Assembly: GCF_000499845.2 (NCBI RefSeq)
Contig: NC_023759.2
Location: 35,030,464 to 35,094,463 of the forward strand
Reading direction: 5' to 3'
DNA: 64,000 nt
Origin: Phaseolus vulgaris
Lineage: Eukaryota > Streptophyta > Magnoliopsida > Fabales > Fabaceae
In this document: piece by piece, positions 24,435-37,254 of the stretch
How positions within the stretch are numbered: the first letter of the stretch is position 1
How the letters are laid out: each line of letters begins with the position of its first letter
Notes under the pieces: model-generated
What the model was told of the DNA's origin: nothing
The model's input: only the letters and a program-made list of their open reading frames with translations
Database searches by the model: none
Program-made: the position numbers and the translations under genes

Positions 24435-27400
24435 CATCATAACATTAGATTATCAAAGTGAAGGTTCTTAGACTCACCATTACGAAATGCTATTACTAAA
24501 TGGAGAAGAATTAAAAATGGTTTGAATAGCCTGCTAGTAAATGATGTTTGGGTGGAGGACTCGACAGAGGTAAAAAGGAAAGTTAAGGATTTCTTTGAGG
24601 CTAGATTCTTAGAGGGAGAAAACATTCAGGTTAAATTAGACAATATTCCTTTTAAGCGCATTTCGATTTCGAAGGCGTTCTCTAAAGAGGAGATTAAGGA
24701 GGCAATTTGGGATTGCGAAGGATCGAAAATTCCAGGACCTGGTGGGTATAATTTTGAGTTTATAAAGTTTAGCAAAGATATTATAAAGTCAGATTTCGTT
24801 AGGGCAATTTAGAACTTTGAGAATCCTAAATTTTGGCCTAAGGGAGTAAATGCGTCCTTCATTGCCTTTATTCCTAAGGTGAATAATCCTTCGAACTTAA
24901 ATGAGTTTAGTCCGATATCTTTGGTGGGGTGCATATATAAAATCATGTCCAAGTTCCTGTCAAAGAGACTTAAAAAAATATTAGAAAAGCAACTTTCTTA
25001 GAGGGGAGGGGCCTTTTGAACAGTGTGTTGATAGCAAATGAGACCCTAGAGGAAGTGAATAAGAAGAAATCATTGTGCTTATTCCTAAAAGGCTGATTAT
25101 GAAAAAGCGTATGATTAAGTGTGATGGGATTTTCTATATTACATGCTAGGTAGGTTTGGTTTTGGGGGTAAATGGATTAAATGGATAAAAGCGTGCCTGA
25201 AGTCTGCTTCGGTGTCCATCCTTGTAAACAGGAGTCCAACAAAGGAGTTCAAACCCGGGAAGGATCTTAGATAGGGAATCCTATAGCTCCTTTTTCATTC
25301 CTTATAGTGGTTGAGGGATTGGCAAGTGTGGTCAGGCAAGCGGTTGCCAAGGATATGTTGCAGAGTGTGGAGGTTGGGTCTAAAAGAATAAAGGTCAATA
25401 TGTTGCACTTTTTGGATGATAATATCTTCTTTTGTAAGGTTTGCCCACAAAACATAATGGTGATTAAATCTGTTATGTTGCTTCGAATTGGCCTATGGAT
25501 TGAAGGTCAATTTTTCAAATAGCAAAATTGGAGGGGTGGGTATAAGTCAATCTCAATTGTGACTCTACTCGTTTGTTTTAAACTAAGATTATGAATGCCC
25601 CCTTCAATTATTTGGGTATGGAGGTGGGTGGAAATCATCGGAGAGTGTGCTATTGAGATAATGTGGTCGCTAAGATTCGACAAAGATTTGACAGATGGAA
25701 AGGGAAGTTTTTATCTATGGCTGGTAGAGTCGGTCTGTTGAGGTCAGTTATTTCTTCCATTCCCTTGTTCTATATTTCTTTCTTCAAGATGCCATTGTTT
25801 ATGGTTCTCTCTATTAAGAAAATACAGAGGAACTTCCTATGGGGTTGAGAGAAGGATGGCAAGAAGGGTGCTTGGGTGGCGTGGGAGAAGGTGTTCCACT
25901 CTAGAGAGTAAGGTGGTTTGGGTATAAAAGATATAAGGCGTTTTAATGATGCACTTTTAGGGAAATGAATTTGGCATCTTCAGTCTGTAGAGGGTGGGTT
26001 GTGGAAAAATATCATCGAGTCTAAATACAACGACTGGAGAGAATTGTGAGGGGTTGTGAGTAATTATAAGTAGTCGCTTTGGTGGAAGGACCTAAAGAAG
26101 GTTTTGGCGTCGGAGGAATGGGGTTCTAACTTTGAGGATAATATTGCTTGGAAGCTTGGTGATGGGAATCGTATTAGGTGTTGGGAAGATAATTGGGCTG
26201 GTAGCGAGGCTTTAAACATAAGATTCCCAAAGCTTTATTTGATTACTTAGGATAAAGGTGTTTTTGTGTCACAAGTTGGGAGTTAGGTCAACAACAAGTG
26301 GTCTTGGAAGGCGGAGTGGAGGCGTACCCTATTTGCGTGGAAAGTGGATGAGGAAACCCATTTATTGTCTCAATTGGAAGATAAGGCTTTATCTTTAATG
26401 GCTATAGATAAATGGGTTTGGAAGTTGGATGAAAGTTCTGGTTACTCTGTTAGTTCAGCGAACAATAGGTTAAGGTTGGCTGAGGATGGTACATTTGGTT
26501 CTATCTATGACTACTGCTTGGAGAGTCTTGACTGATAGGTTATCAACACGTGTGAACTTGGAGAAAAGAGGGATTGTTCTGGAAAGCAGTATGTGTGTCT
26601 TGTGCGGGAAAGAGGAGGAATTCGGGAGTCATGTTTTTTTCAAATGCAAGGTAGCTTGGAAGGTATGGAGTATGTGCAATAAGTGGGTTGGTGAGGACAT
26701 CGTATACCATTGGGATGCTTGTTCCCATTTCAATAAGTTTTATCTTGGTTAGGCTTCTTAGAAGATTAACTAATATTGGGGTGTATGTGGATTGTTGTGA
26801 TTGGGGAAATTTGGAAACAGAGGAGCCTTATCTCATCATCTTTAAGAATGGTAGAATGGATTGTTCGGAGATCTTCACCTTGGCGCAACTCAAGGTGTGG
26901 TCATGGTTCACGGGTAGAGTAAACGGTGTTTCGTTTACTTATGTTCAATGGTGTTTGGATCCATTGGTTTGTTTGAAGTCAATTAAAAAGTAAGGGTGGA
27001 GTTGAGGGTTTCTGTGGGTGTAAGAGGGATCGGTAGGTATGGTTTATTTCTTGTGGCTTATATCTTTTATCTTTTTGTTTTTCGGATTGGGTGCTACTGT
27101 CTTTGGCTAACAAAGGAGTTTGGTATTTGTTGCAGGTTCTTGAATAGTTTTGGGGTTATGAAGGATTGAAGTTTGTTGATTTTTTCCCTTGAATTTCTTT
27201 ACTTTGTTTGTTTAGGTGGAAGGACTTGATATGTTTTTTTTTGTTAGGAGTGTAACTGGTGTTGTTGGTTTGATCGGTTTGGTGTTTTCAAGGCTTGTAT
27301 TTTCTGGCCCTTTGTGTAGTTTGTGTGCGTTGTTTGGTTAGGAGACTGGAAGGTATAACTTTGCAGTATTTTGTTCTTGGCTCTTGGTCTTCTACTTAAG

Positions 27401-27475
27401 GGACTTTGAGCATTACGTATAAGGGTTGGAACACTCCTGAAATGTCAATTTCATTTTATTTATTCATTGCAAGAA
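24435..27475 (+). mobile_element. LINE (L1-type), 5'-truncated, plus strand
   Basis: It begins abruptly inside ORF2, just before the reverse transcriptase, as is usual for LINE copies truncated during target-primed reverse transcription. It runs through the reverse transcriptase, linker and zinc-binding region and a roughly 480-base 3' tail to near 27475. It belongs to the same broad L1 class as the LINE at the left edge, but the parts retained do not overlap, so they cannot be compared directly. Confidence 0.8.
24450..26993 (+). pseudogene. LINE ORF2: reverse transcriptase and C-terminal zinc-binding region, decayed
   Basis: The product would copy LINE RNA at the nicked target. Landmarks in order are KVNNPSNLNEF followed by SLVGCIYKIMSK (fingers, near 24880-24960), a degraded LLNSVLIANETLEE (near 25020-25050), FGFGGKWIKWIKACLKSASV (25155-25215), GNPIAPFLFLIVVEGL (25275-25320), and the catalytic box LHFLDDNIFFC (25403-25435), where the second residue of the usual FADD is Leu but both Asp remain. 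Then come GMEVGGNHRR, RQRFDRWKGKFLSMAGRVGL, FFKMPLFM, an RVT zinc-binding-like CVLCGKEEEFGSHVFFKCKV (26610-26665) and a C-terminal IFKNGRMDCSEIFTLAQLKV. Many stops and frame changes interrupt it. It is certainly a LINE and certainly inactive. Confidence 0.85.
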
Positions 27476-27516
27476 AAAAAACTATCTCTCACTCTTTCCA
27501 TAACAACTTATTTTTC

Positions 27517-27625
<109 letters not shown>

Positions 27626-29007
27626 CATCTATGAATGCAGTAATATACGCTTATGCTTAATTTTTATTAATACATTATTGATTGTGTTATAGTTATAAAG
27701 TTTTTCATTATCCCGTTTCTCTCTTTATTTTTATTTTTCAAGTATTGCATTCTTTTAAAGAGGACAATTCATTAGAAAACAAAAAAAAGTATATAGATAT
27801 TTATAATTGATTTTCTTAATAATAAAATGCCATTACTATTAGATGTGAATTACTTGTACAAGTAAAATCCAATAAAACAATACCACACTGTGTAACTCAA
27901 TTAACGTGTTTTATGAAAGCATGTAAACAAGTGAACAATAAAATATATAAAGCATCAAATTGAAAGCCGAAAAGTGGGATTCATAAAACATATTAAAAAT
28001 GCAAGAACTTTTTTTTTTTTTTTTTGATCAGCATGCAAGAACTTAGATAGGCATAAAAATATAAGGAAGTTGCAATAAAATGTAGCATGAATGAAAACCA
28101 TGTTCATCCGAAAACGGCAATTAATTAATAGACTCAAATAGTTTATGGATACGTGCACATATTGAGAGAAAGAGATACAATGAATGTTGACAATAAAACA
28201 GTATTCGACTAGCAGCATATCAAATCCATTGACATTAACGTGAGAAATTGCTAAAATGATAGCAACCACAAGGAAATTGTTGTTGTTTAAGAATAGTGTG
28301 TTCTTTTTTTTATGTGTGTGTTGGATTGGGGCAAGTGAAAGCCCAAATTTTAAAAGTGAATGTCCTTGAGAAACTAATGGCTAAAAGTGTAGAACCAAAA
28401 GGGGAGATTCTGATTTATGATGATGGGCAAGTTGGCAATGGCTATCTAAGCACCTTGTCTTGCTTTGCTTTAATGTATTGAGAAAAGCCAGCATCTATAA
28501 CGACAACATGTGTTGGAGAATGACTTATAGATCATGCGGCTTCCTATGCTATGCAAAAATCAAAGTGAGACACGTACCAACATCAATAGAATTGACCACA
28601 TTACCATTAGATTCATTGTTCTAACTAAAAACAATTATTACAGGTAAAAAGACCTTCCATCATCATTATATTATTCATACTTTCACCTTCAATTTTATTG
28701 CTACCACACAAATACTTAGCCACGTTTACCACTACGACTATTATTGTAAGGGAATGCATGAAAAAGAAAAAATATTGGACGAAAATTCATTTTTAAATTG
28801 AACTACAAGATTTTTGAAAGGTTTTTTTGCAAATAAATTATTTTTTAAAAATAACTAGTTTTATAAATCTAATATTTCTCACTTAAGATTATTTTTAATA
28901 TTTTTCTTTCCGTTATATACATAAAAGTTGGTTTTTATTGAAACAAAATTAATTACCTCAAAATATAAACGAAAAAATATTTTAATTATAATAAACTATT
29001 TATAACA
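27626..29007. other. Intergenic DNA, no gene recognised
   Basis: It is moderately AT-rich. The 28296-28480 stretch can be read for 61 codons (with GLGQVKAQILKVNVLEKL) but shows no known domain. A TTTTTTTTT run lies near 28010-28025. Nothing else stands out. Confidence 0.35.
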
Positions 29008-29293
29008 CACTACAATAAAATTATTAAATAACAATCAAATTTAGAGACAAGAAATAATTAGTTATTGACCAACTTAGGTACTATTTTAAAAATTGAAAAA
29101 TTATTGATATATAAAGTGGTTTCTATTATTAATAGAAACTAATTTAGAATCTAAAATAATAGTAGGTAAAACCTTGTAGCTAATTTAGATACTAATTTAG
29201 AAACTATTTATAAATTTTTATTAATAATATAATCTATTTTAGAAATCAATAATTTTTTTAGTTTATAAAATGATCTTTACACAATATAGTAAC

Positions 29294-32200
29294 AGACCGA
29301 GAAAAATAGTTTTAGAGTAGAAGTAGTATAATTAAAATGACAGATGAATATTTTATTACTAAAGTTAAAAGAGCATATAAATAGAAATTCAATTATTTGG
29401 GTTTCATTTTAAAAGAACCGTCATCTCTCTACAAACTTTTTTTTTCTTTTCCCTGTCTTCTCTCTAAGATTCTGACCTCCTCCTCGCTCATCAGTTTGAC
29501 GATCGTAGTCCGCCATTGGACTCCTAGCAGTGAACTCTACAAGATTGTTCGATCAAAATCTCAGATAGAGTAAGTTCTTTCTTGACCCCTTTTTCTTTGA
29601 GCTAGTTTTGATCTGGTTAGGTTTGCCTTTAGTTTAAGCTTGCATGTGATGTTTTTATCTTTAGAAGTAGTCTCTAATAGCTCAGGGTCCTAGTGATATA
29701 GTTAGATTTGTGATCAGGACTCTGTGGTGCAGGTTAAGTTACCTTTAAGCTTTTGGTAGATTTAAAGCTCTTGGTGTGTATCTACTCAAGTTTGGGTAAG
29801 GGAAACAAGTTTAAATTTTCAATAGAACCCTAGACTAAAAGACGTGGATATGGGGGTGACGTGGTAACCAGTTCCAAATTTTGTTTGTAGGACTGATTGT
29901 TTATGAGTAATACAAAATATTGTTAGAAATAAAATGTGAATATGTTGATTTTGATGTAGATGATTTATGGTAGATTCTTTTTTTTTTAATCCAAAAAAAT
30001 TGGTTGATTTGTATAATTGATATAATGTAAGTTACTTTTGAAGTGAAATGAATTATTGAAATTGTTTTTGTTTGACTATGAATGATGAAATTAGGCATAA
30101 TTATGCATATTTCTCTGCATATCTTGCTTAGGCGAGCTAATTCTCGCTCAAGCAATAATAGAATGGAAAGATTGTCAGAATTTCAGGCCTTAAACAAGAA
30201 GGGGTAAATTATTTATCAAAGATTTTCACAAATATTGAAGGTATAAAAGAAGCCAACGAAGAATAAAAAAGAAAGAAACCCAGTTAACCAAGAAACAAAT
30301 CTATTTTATTATGTTTCCAGAAAATCAACCGGTTGTTTATGCAATTCAGCCGGATGTTTTTATCAGCAGTTAATAAAAACAAACCAAAACAGATTTAAAT
30401 GAGATTAAGGATAGAAAGAATCACACAACAGATTTATCCAGTTCACTCTTATCCAAGAGTTACATCCAGTCCCCAAAAGCCACTAGGTATTTCACTAAAC
30501 AATCAAATAACCTTGATTACAAACCACATACCAAAGAGGTGATCTTGAACCCTTCAAGAACACACGCCTCCTTTGGCAAACAACAAACCACAGATCACAT
30601 AACACCCTCTGGATTTTCACAGAACACGTTTACATAAAATTACAGTATTCAAGAGAGAAAGGGAATTATCACACCTGATACAAATTGAATTCAAAAGTTA
30701 CAAAGCAATCATATTCCACTCTTTAAAAAATCCAAAGCTTGAAGCAAAATCTTGGAGAAAACTAATTTGAAAGATTTAATCTGATATCATAACAACCAGG
30801 AGCGTAAAACAAATTATTTAAACTCCAAAAGGTTGTTAAAAACATTTAATGTAAGAGCCCAACCAGTTTTTAATCAATTAAAACAGATTTACCAAACTTA
30901 ACAGATTTTGTTAAGGATTTTAAACAAAAATCGGTTGAAATGTCGAAATAACCGATTGAATTGGTTTGATAGCAAGGTCAACCAATTTCAAGCTTTTTCA
31001 AAACCTGTTTTAAAAATACTAAGTGTAAAACAATCAATTGAAACAATAAAACAAGATGTTGTTTTTCCACTTCTTTGAAAAACACTTTTTTTTTCAAAAG
31101 GATTTGATTTAAACCAACTTTGGATCCGAACTAAGAGTGGATTTACAAATTCAAGGTACCCAGAACCCACACACACAAGCAACAACAAAGCCATCAACCA
31201 ATCTTCATGGATTTGGAGACATCAAAGCCTATCTTCAACAAAGATGAGGTGCTCTTGGGTCCATTTTCGCCCAAGCGAGAAGAAATATCTCTCATGCGAA
31301 AATGGGGTAAATTCTAGGGTTGCTCTCGAGTTCACTCTCGCTCAAGAAAGAGGATTTTCGCTGGGGCAAGACCCATTCTTGCTCAAGCGGGCAAATTTTC
31401 GCTTAAGCTAGATTCTGTTAAAGAAAAAAACCTTAAATTTTTTATTTTTGCTTTTGAAAGCCTAATTTATTATTGCCTGTTTTTTAAGTGAAAATTCTAA
31501 ATTTTATTTAATAATATAATTAAAGAAACTTAGTTATGTGTTTAAGTGAATTTTGAGATACATTTGGATTGTTTATAAAGTTTAAATTATGATGTGATTG
31601 AATGGTGTATTGATGTGTTACATGAGGTATGAAATGATGTGAAAGTGTTATCAAGACATAGTATTTTCGGGAAAGGAAATACCGTGTTGAGATTTTTATT
31701 AGGGTGTATTGATTTGTAACTGCCTTGTGAATGAGACGATCCTGACTCTACTAATATAATATAATCACATAGATGAATTTATTTAGTTGGTGAAATTCGA
31801 AGGAGATCCATTTGGCTGAGTCTGAGGTTTGAAAGAACTGATCATAACATATCAAATGGATTTATCGTATCATATGAGATTATGAGATGATGAGACATTG
31901 AGATGATTATGCGCATGACTGTGTTGATTTCACATCGAGTAGTATGACAGGTACATGTACAGGTATCTGGATGCTAATTTTAATACACGAGTCTTCCGAA
32001 AGTAGAGTCAAGTGTTTATGTGTTGTGAGTCAGTAGAAGTCTAACATAAGAAAGATGAATTATGAATTTTGATAGACACTTGATGGTTTGTGAAAATGTA
32101 TGAGAACTGATGGCTTTATGTTGATATTTGAAGTTATATTTATATTAGAAGTTTTAAAAATAACTAGCTTACCATTTGTTTTGTTTTGTGGTTGTTTTCT

Positions 32201-32435
32201 TTAATTTGTGATGATCGTATATTTACATGAAAGTAGATGATGTTACAGGTGATCAAACTTCTCAGTGAGAAGTTAGAGAATAGAAATGTTTATTTTATTT
32301 TTAAATATTTCTTTTAAACCTTTGTGTATATTTTTAAAATCCCTATGAAGAATGATATATTTTGAAACCTTGTATGAAAAACTTATATATTTCAGATTTT
32401 GGTTATTAGAAGTGACAAAATATAGGGATGTTATA
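29294..32435 (+). mobile_element. Gypsy-like solo LTR inside the MITE
   Basis: GTAAC occurs directly on both sides (29289-29293 and 32436-32440), as a 5-bp target duplication. The end GGGATGTTATA resembles the common GTTACA terminus with a C-to-T change; the start AGACCGAG would be TGACCGAG with one change. A TATAAATAG box near 29376 sits where an LTR promoter should be, followed by a pyrimidine-rich stretch and a donor-like GTAAGT near 29570. Without the nested copia LTR it is about 2.07 kb. It contains CTCGCTCAAGC-type near-palindromes. No internal genes remain. Confidence 0.55.
30173..31240 (-). mobile_element. Copia-type solo LTR, diverged member
   Basis: Flanked by AAGAT on both sides (30168-30172 and 31241-31245). 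It starts TGTCAGAATTTCAGGCC and ends TATCTTCAACA, matching the TGTTAGAATGG...GGTTCAACA ends of the full copia element at 39536 in the same orientation (sense on the minus strand). Its palindromes (for example TCAACCGGTTG at about 30328) are the most diverged of the family here, so this is an older insertion. Confidence 0.85.
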
Positions 32436-32492
32436 GTAACTAAATATTTTGGTCTCTAAAATTAGTTTTTATTTAATTATTTTTTTGTAGTG

Positions 32493-32504
32493 ACACTTTA
32501 GAGA

Positions 32505-32554
<50 letters not shown>

Positions 32555-32740
32555 CTATCAATTTTAGAATCAAAATAATTGGTAGCTAATTAGATACTAA
32601 TTTAAAAATTATTTATCAATAATAGATACTAATTTATATATCAATAATTTTTTTTAGTCTCTAACATAGTAAGTCAATATACCAACTAATTATTTTTTTG
32701 TCTCTAAAATTGTTTTTTATTTAATGATTGGTTAGTAATG
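32493..32740. repeat. Half of a second CACTA-type MITE, with a TA microsatellite at 32508-32551
   Basis: The sequence TTGGTAGCTAATTAGATACT onwards runs parallel to 29180-29280 and to the second half of the 55456 MITE. It ends in a weak TTAGTAATG where TGTAGTG is expected. It directly abuts the MITE at 29008-32492. The TA run has replaced or expanded the middle. Confidence 0.45.
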
Positions 32741-34518
32741 TAAATTATTAAAATAATTTAATTTTTAAAGTTTATTCCAAACACACTTTCAATCTCTTTA
32801 AAGTGAAAAGGGTTCTAGAAATGAAACTATTTTGCTTCATTTATGTGTTATTTTCTTTTTCATTCCTATGTTAACTATGGGTATTACCTCATTTAGTGAA
32901 AAAGAAAATTGTATTTAACATAGTAATTAAAAAAAGATGAGGTACCAAAGCCTCTAATTTACACATTTGTGCAAACAGCATCGGTACAAAAGTTTCTTCA
33001 AATTAAGGCTTACTATTACTATATCAAGAGTTTAATGACATACAAGAGGTTGTTTTTAGGCTAGCCAGCTAGCTAACATTTTGCTTAACCTAATTTATTT
33101 ATCAGATATTTTATGTTAATCTTTTTCCACTACGTATTATTTATCAAATATTTTAGTTTTAGCCAGAAACATATTTCCAAATGTTCCTGGAAAAAATCCG
33201 CAATATTGTATTAGACACAGGGTTTCCTTTTGACAGTTTTAGCAAGTTGCCGAAAATAATGCTGCCACCCTATCCAATAGGTTTCAGACTCCAAAACCTA
33301 TGACACAAGTTGTGTGATCTTTTGCACTTTTTATGGCACATAATTAATTCAAATTCACAAAGCTGTAAAGGAGTTCGTTTATTTCTGATGAATGCTGGTG
33401 AATAAGTTAATCCCTAGGCATTAATGGCGATGAGTTGTCGTATTAATGGGAAAGAAACTTTCACAATCCATTAGATGAACTCTATTTATCAATATTATCT
33501 ATTTAAAATAATTTCTTATGTTTGATGTGTTTGTTCTTACGTCTTTATTTTTGTCTCATTGGTCAATGTAAAAGTGAGTAGTAAAAAATTTATTATTTTT
33601 TTATCTTAGGATGCTTACCTATTTATATTAATCATGTTGGACCTACTTGTGTCATGATTAGAATAGATCCTAGTAGGTCCTAGTATCTTTTTAATCGTAG
33701 TTTATTATGAGTTATTTATTTTATGATACTTGCTAATTATATGTTAGACTCTAATCATGGTTGCTAGGTCCTCATCAACAATGTTACTAAGATGTTGAGA
33801 TGGGAAAATCGACATCTTGGAAAATCGACATCTTGGATAGTAGATTGGCCTTAGGTTTGAATGAAGATGACGAGTCTTTGAAAGAAAAATATATTTCTTC
33901 ATAATGCCAACATGTTGTTAGTCCTATACCGTATATTGGTCCATTTGCCTCGAGCAGGAATGTTATGCGAAAAGTCTAGAACGTTCTAAGTTGTGTGCTA
34001 TATATCAGAGGAAGTGAAGGATTGTGTGATCATGGTTGTTGGTGGTGAAACGATCTGACCGTTGGGGACTGGGAGTTGCACATCTTCCCTCCTTTTCGTG
34101 CCTATAAATTGGGTAGTTTGTGGGTTTCAAATTCACTTCATTTTCTTTTTCTTTTTTTGTCTGAGAGTGTACTAGTCGAAGATACATCCAAGAGGTAAAC
34201 AATGTATTTCTTCTCCTCTGACAGTAGTTTCTTTTCGGCTGAATCAAAGGGTGTTGGTAGGGGGTGTTGGTAGGGGGTGTTGGATTATATATAAATTTGT
34301 CCAATTCTGATTTAAACGACTCTAGTAACACAACCGAGTTTTCTCGAATTAGTATGGGGTTAGGTAATAGGGGGCTATCGGTGTCGAGACTGACTCTCTT
34401 CGCATGACTCCATGGTCGTGGCTAAGGGTTCTAACGAGAATGTTCCTAAAGTCGACTACAAATGGGTATTCTTTTCGAAGTACCAGTGGTCGTTCATGCT
34501 TTAGTCCTTTGATGCTAG
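32741..34518. other. Intergenic DNA with two tiny tandem repeats
   Basis: A 16-bp duplication GAAAATCGACATCTTG lies at about 33804-33836. A 13-bp GGGGGTGTTGGTA-type triplication lies at about 34249-34283. The 34000-34500 stretch is less AT-rich and contains TATAAATT and CT-rich strings, but no frame is convincingly coding. This is the DNA into which the gypsy element at 34519 inserted. Confidence 0.4.
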
Positions 34519-35444
34519 TGATGTGAGTTGATTTTAGGATTGCACATTTTTATAGGTTACGCTTTTGTTTATAATTTTTTGAATTAGAAATTATGGTGAG
34601 AAACCCAAAGAAGATTCCCATTGGACATGAACTTAACCAAGTGGTTAAGTAAGTGTGAAGGTTCACTTCTAGAGGGAAAAGATAAAAACACAATTTTATG
34701 GTGTTGATGATGATGAGGTGCGGAAATAAAAACATATAATGGAAAGAAACAAGATGGAAGAACCCAAGGACATAAAAAGGAATGGAAAGTGGTGCAAATA
34801 AGAAAGGAAAAAGATGAAGAGATGAAGAAAGCTTATGGAAAATAGAGCAAAGAATCACCCCACTTGGAATGGTGGATAGTTCTAAGATGAGTGGCGAGGA
34901 GTTGCCACTTAAGGTACACTACACTCAAGATAAGACCCAAGAACTTTATAAAACAAAGCTCACTAATCACTCAAGCAGAGTTTCTTTTCTATTCAATTTC
35001 AATTGTTTCAAATACATGACACAAGACACTTTATTTATAGGAGAGAGTGTCTTGGAGAACAATATAGAGGGGTAGGGGTGTCATTTGTGAGAAACCTTCT
35101 AGAAGGTAGGTCAAAGAAACCCTAAACCTAGAAGCACTTGTCTTGAAAGGTGGCTTGGCACAAGCCCAATTTATGCTAAGTACACCCCAATTTATGCTAA
35201 GTGAACCCTACTCTAGCTTATTCTTCTATTTGGACCCCCAAAGTCAACCCAATTTATTTACATAAACTTGTCTTTTAAAAAGAGCAGAAGAAAGAACATT
35301 TGATGCTCTGGCCTATGTCCAGTTCTTCTGTTGAGGTCCTTCTGAAGTTTGGTGGGGTCTTGTCTTGGATGCTGAGATGACTGACTTAATTGTGAAGTGT
35401 ATGTTGTGTCATTGGTTATCTCCTTGTCTAATTGGGTTGTATCA
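34519..35444 (-). repeat. 3' LTR of the gypsy element
   Basis: This LTR is 926 bp. A TTGGGGGGCA polypurine tract (complement of 35445-35453) touches its inner edge, fixing the orientation. A minus-strand CTATAAATAA TATA box lies at 35040-35031. It aligns along its whole length with the split LTR at 39262-46655, with small indels. Confidence 0.85.
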
Positions 35445-35458
35445 TGCCCCCCAAGTTG

Positions 35459-37150
35459 GAAAGATAAGGAAGAATAACACCTTGGAGGTGCAATTTGTAT
35501 TTTTGTACAAGTCAACATGATTGTTTTTACGGCGGGAGGTGAAGTATTGATACCTGTTTTTATCATTTGTTTCTTCATCCTTTTCATTTTCTCTTTTGGT
35601 TTTCATTTTGACTTGGTCCTCATTAACTTCTTCGGGAGAGAGGAGTTTTAATATAATCTTATGCCCTTGGAAGTTGAAAGAAATGTTATTGGTATGGCCA
35701 TCATGTAAAAATTTCCTATCATATTGCCAAGGCTTTCCCAATAGAATATGTGTTGCTTCCATTGACACAACTGTTGAATCAAGTGTGATCAAAAGCTTTG
35801 AAGAATCCAAATCCTAGTGTTTGATGGAAGGCTGAAGTTCCTGCTTTGTTTAGAGTAGGATTTGGGTAGTTTATCTGTGTAATCCACTCTTTGTTGAATC
35901 TAAAGCTAAAGTGTTTTCAAATCTGTTAAGTTTAAAGTGTTTTTCAAACTAAGTGAAAAACAACCTGTTGTTTTGTCGAAACAACCGATTGTTTTACTCT
36001 TAGGTGTTTTTGAAAAGGTTGAAAACTGTTTTGGTTAGTTGACTTGCTGTCAAATCAAAACAATCGATTGTTTCGTGCTTTCAATCGATTGTTTGTTTGA
36101 AAATCCTAACAAAATCTGTTTTGTTAGTTGAGTGTGCTTTAAATGATTTTCAAACTGAATACGCTCTTGTTTTAAATGTTTTGACCAATCTTTGAAAGCT
36201 ATAAATAGTTTGTTTATGTTTTATAACAAACAAGGGAAAAAGAAAAAAAGATTTGAGTTTTTCAGAGATTGCTTTCAATATTTGAACTTTCACTATTCAG
36301 CTTTGGTTTTCTCAAGAGAGAGTGGAATAAGATTACATCTGTATTGATTTCAGTTCATTCTGTAACAAGTGTAATTCGTTCTGACTACTTTGTAAATTCT
36401 GGTGTTGTAAACCAATGAGTGTTGTGTGCTCTTGAGGTTGTCAAGATCAACATTCTTGGTGTGTGTTGAGCCAAATGAAGTGTGTTTCTTGAGGGGTTCA
36501 AGGTCACTTCTTTGGTGGTTTTGTGTGTAATCTGTAATTGATTGCTTAGTGGATTGCCCAGTGGATTCTGGGGACTGGATGTAGCTCTTGGGTTAAGAGT
36601 GAACCAGTATAAACTGTTTGTGTATCTCTTTCTTCCCTTCAACTCATTTAAATCCAGTTGTTGTTGATTTGCTGGTATAAACAACCGATTGTTTTTCTGG
36701 TGCTTTGCTGTTTTGTGCTTTGTTTCTTGGCTAACTGAATTCCTAATCTGGTTTCTTGCAAAGAATTTCATTCTAGCTTAAAAAGTTTTCGAAAACCCCC
36801 TTTAAACAATTCACCCCCCTCTCGTTTAAAGCCATATATTCTAACAATAACATCACATAAAACTTCATCTTTATACTTTCCTATAGCAAAAGTTATGAAA
36901 ACTTGTTTATTAACCATACTTTCACCCTCTTCAGTAAGCCATCATAGTTTATAGGGCTTTGTATGAGAGATATTGGGTAATCCAAGTTTCTCCACTACTC
37001 TTGTACTTGCCACATTAACACAACTACCCCCATCAATGATCATGGAACATAACTTTTTGTTGATAAGGCATGGGGTGTGGAAAATATTGTCTTTGGGTTT
37101 CATCAAAAGGTTTTTGAATAGTCCCCAACATTCACCTTACCACCAATGAA
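35459..37150 (-). pseudogene. Gypsy protease/linker fragment, interrupted by a solo LTR
   Basis: Right of the inserted LTR the minus strand reads VNKQVFITFAIGKYKDEVLC (about 36850-36915). Left of it follows SMEATHILLGKPWQYDRKFL, then DGHTNNISFNFQGHKIILKL (about 35640-35765). These are the classic junction of the retroviral-type protease and the pol linker in plant Ty3/gypsy polyproteins. After LSPEEVN the frame becomes lysine-rich and stops almost at the polypurine tract. Pol was therefore removed by deletion ahead of the LTR insertion or in the parent element. The aspartic DTG/DSG motif was not identified with certainty. It is not functional. Confidence 0.75.
35772..36846 (+). mobile_element. 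Copia-type solo LTR in the gypsy protease
   Basis: It starts TGTTGAATCAAGTG and ends ATTCTAACA, i.e. opposite in orientation to the other copia LTRs. The flanks are ACAAC and ATAAC, four of five matching. A CAAT box (GACCAAT) and a CTATAAATAG TATA box at 36199-36208 form a good LTR promoter. Palindromes CAACCGATTG and CAATCGATTG occur at about 35977, 36060, 36085 and 36683. Confidence 0.85.
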
Positions 37151-37254
37151 TCACCTTTACAAGGTATCTCACACTCATTTTCACTAGGGGTTTTTGAAGG
37201 GGTAGGGGAGTTAGACCTAGAAGATTGATCACTATTGTCACTTACTACTATCCC

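Larger units (their letters stand above)
29008..32492. mobile_element. CACTA-type MITE split by a later LTR insertion
   Basis: CACTACAATAAAATTATTAA at 29008 and the complement of TTATTTTTTTGTAGTG ending at 32492 are inverted ends flanked by ACA on both sides (29005-29007 and 32493-32495). Removing 29294-32440 leaves about 340 bp that reads like the intact MITE at 55456. The host copy is therefore 29008-29293 plus 32441-32492. Confidence 0.65.

Noticed and set aside
29900..30155. 84-codon minus-strand ORF in the gypsy-like LTR
   Set aside because: Antisense to LTR sequence with repeat-derived content; no domain.
34005..34331. 108-codon minus-strand ORF
   Set aside because: Composition reflects a CT-rich plus-strand tract and a GGTGTT tandem repeat; no domain.
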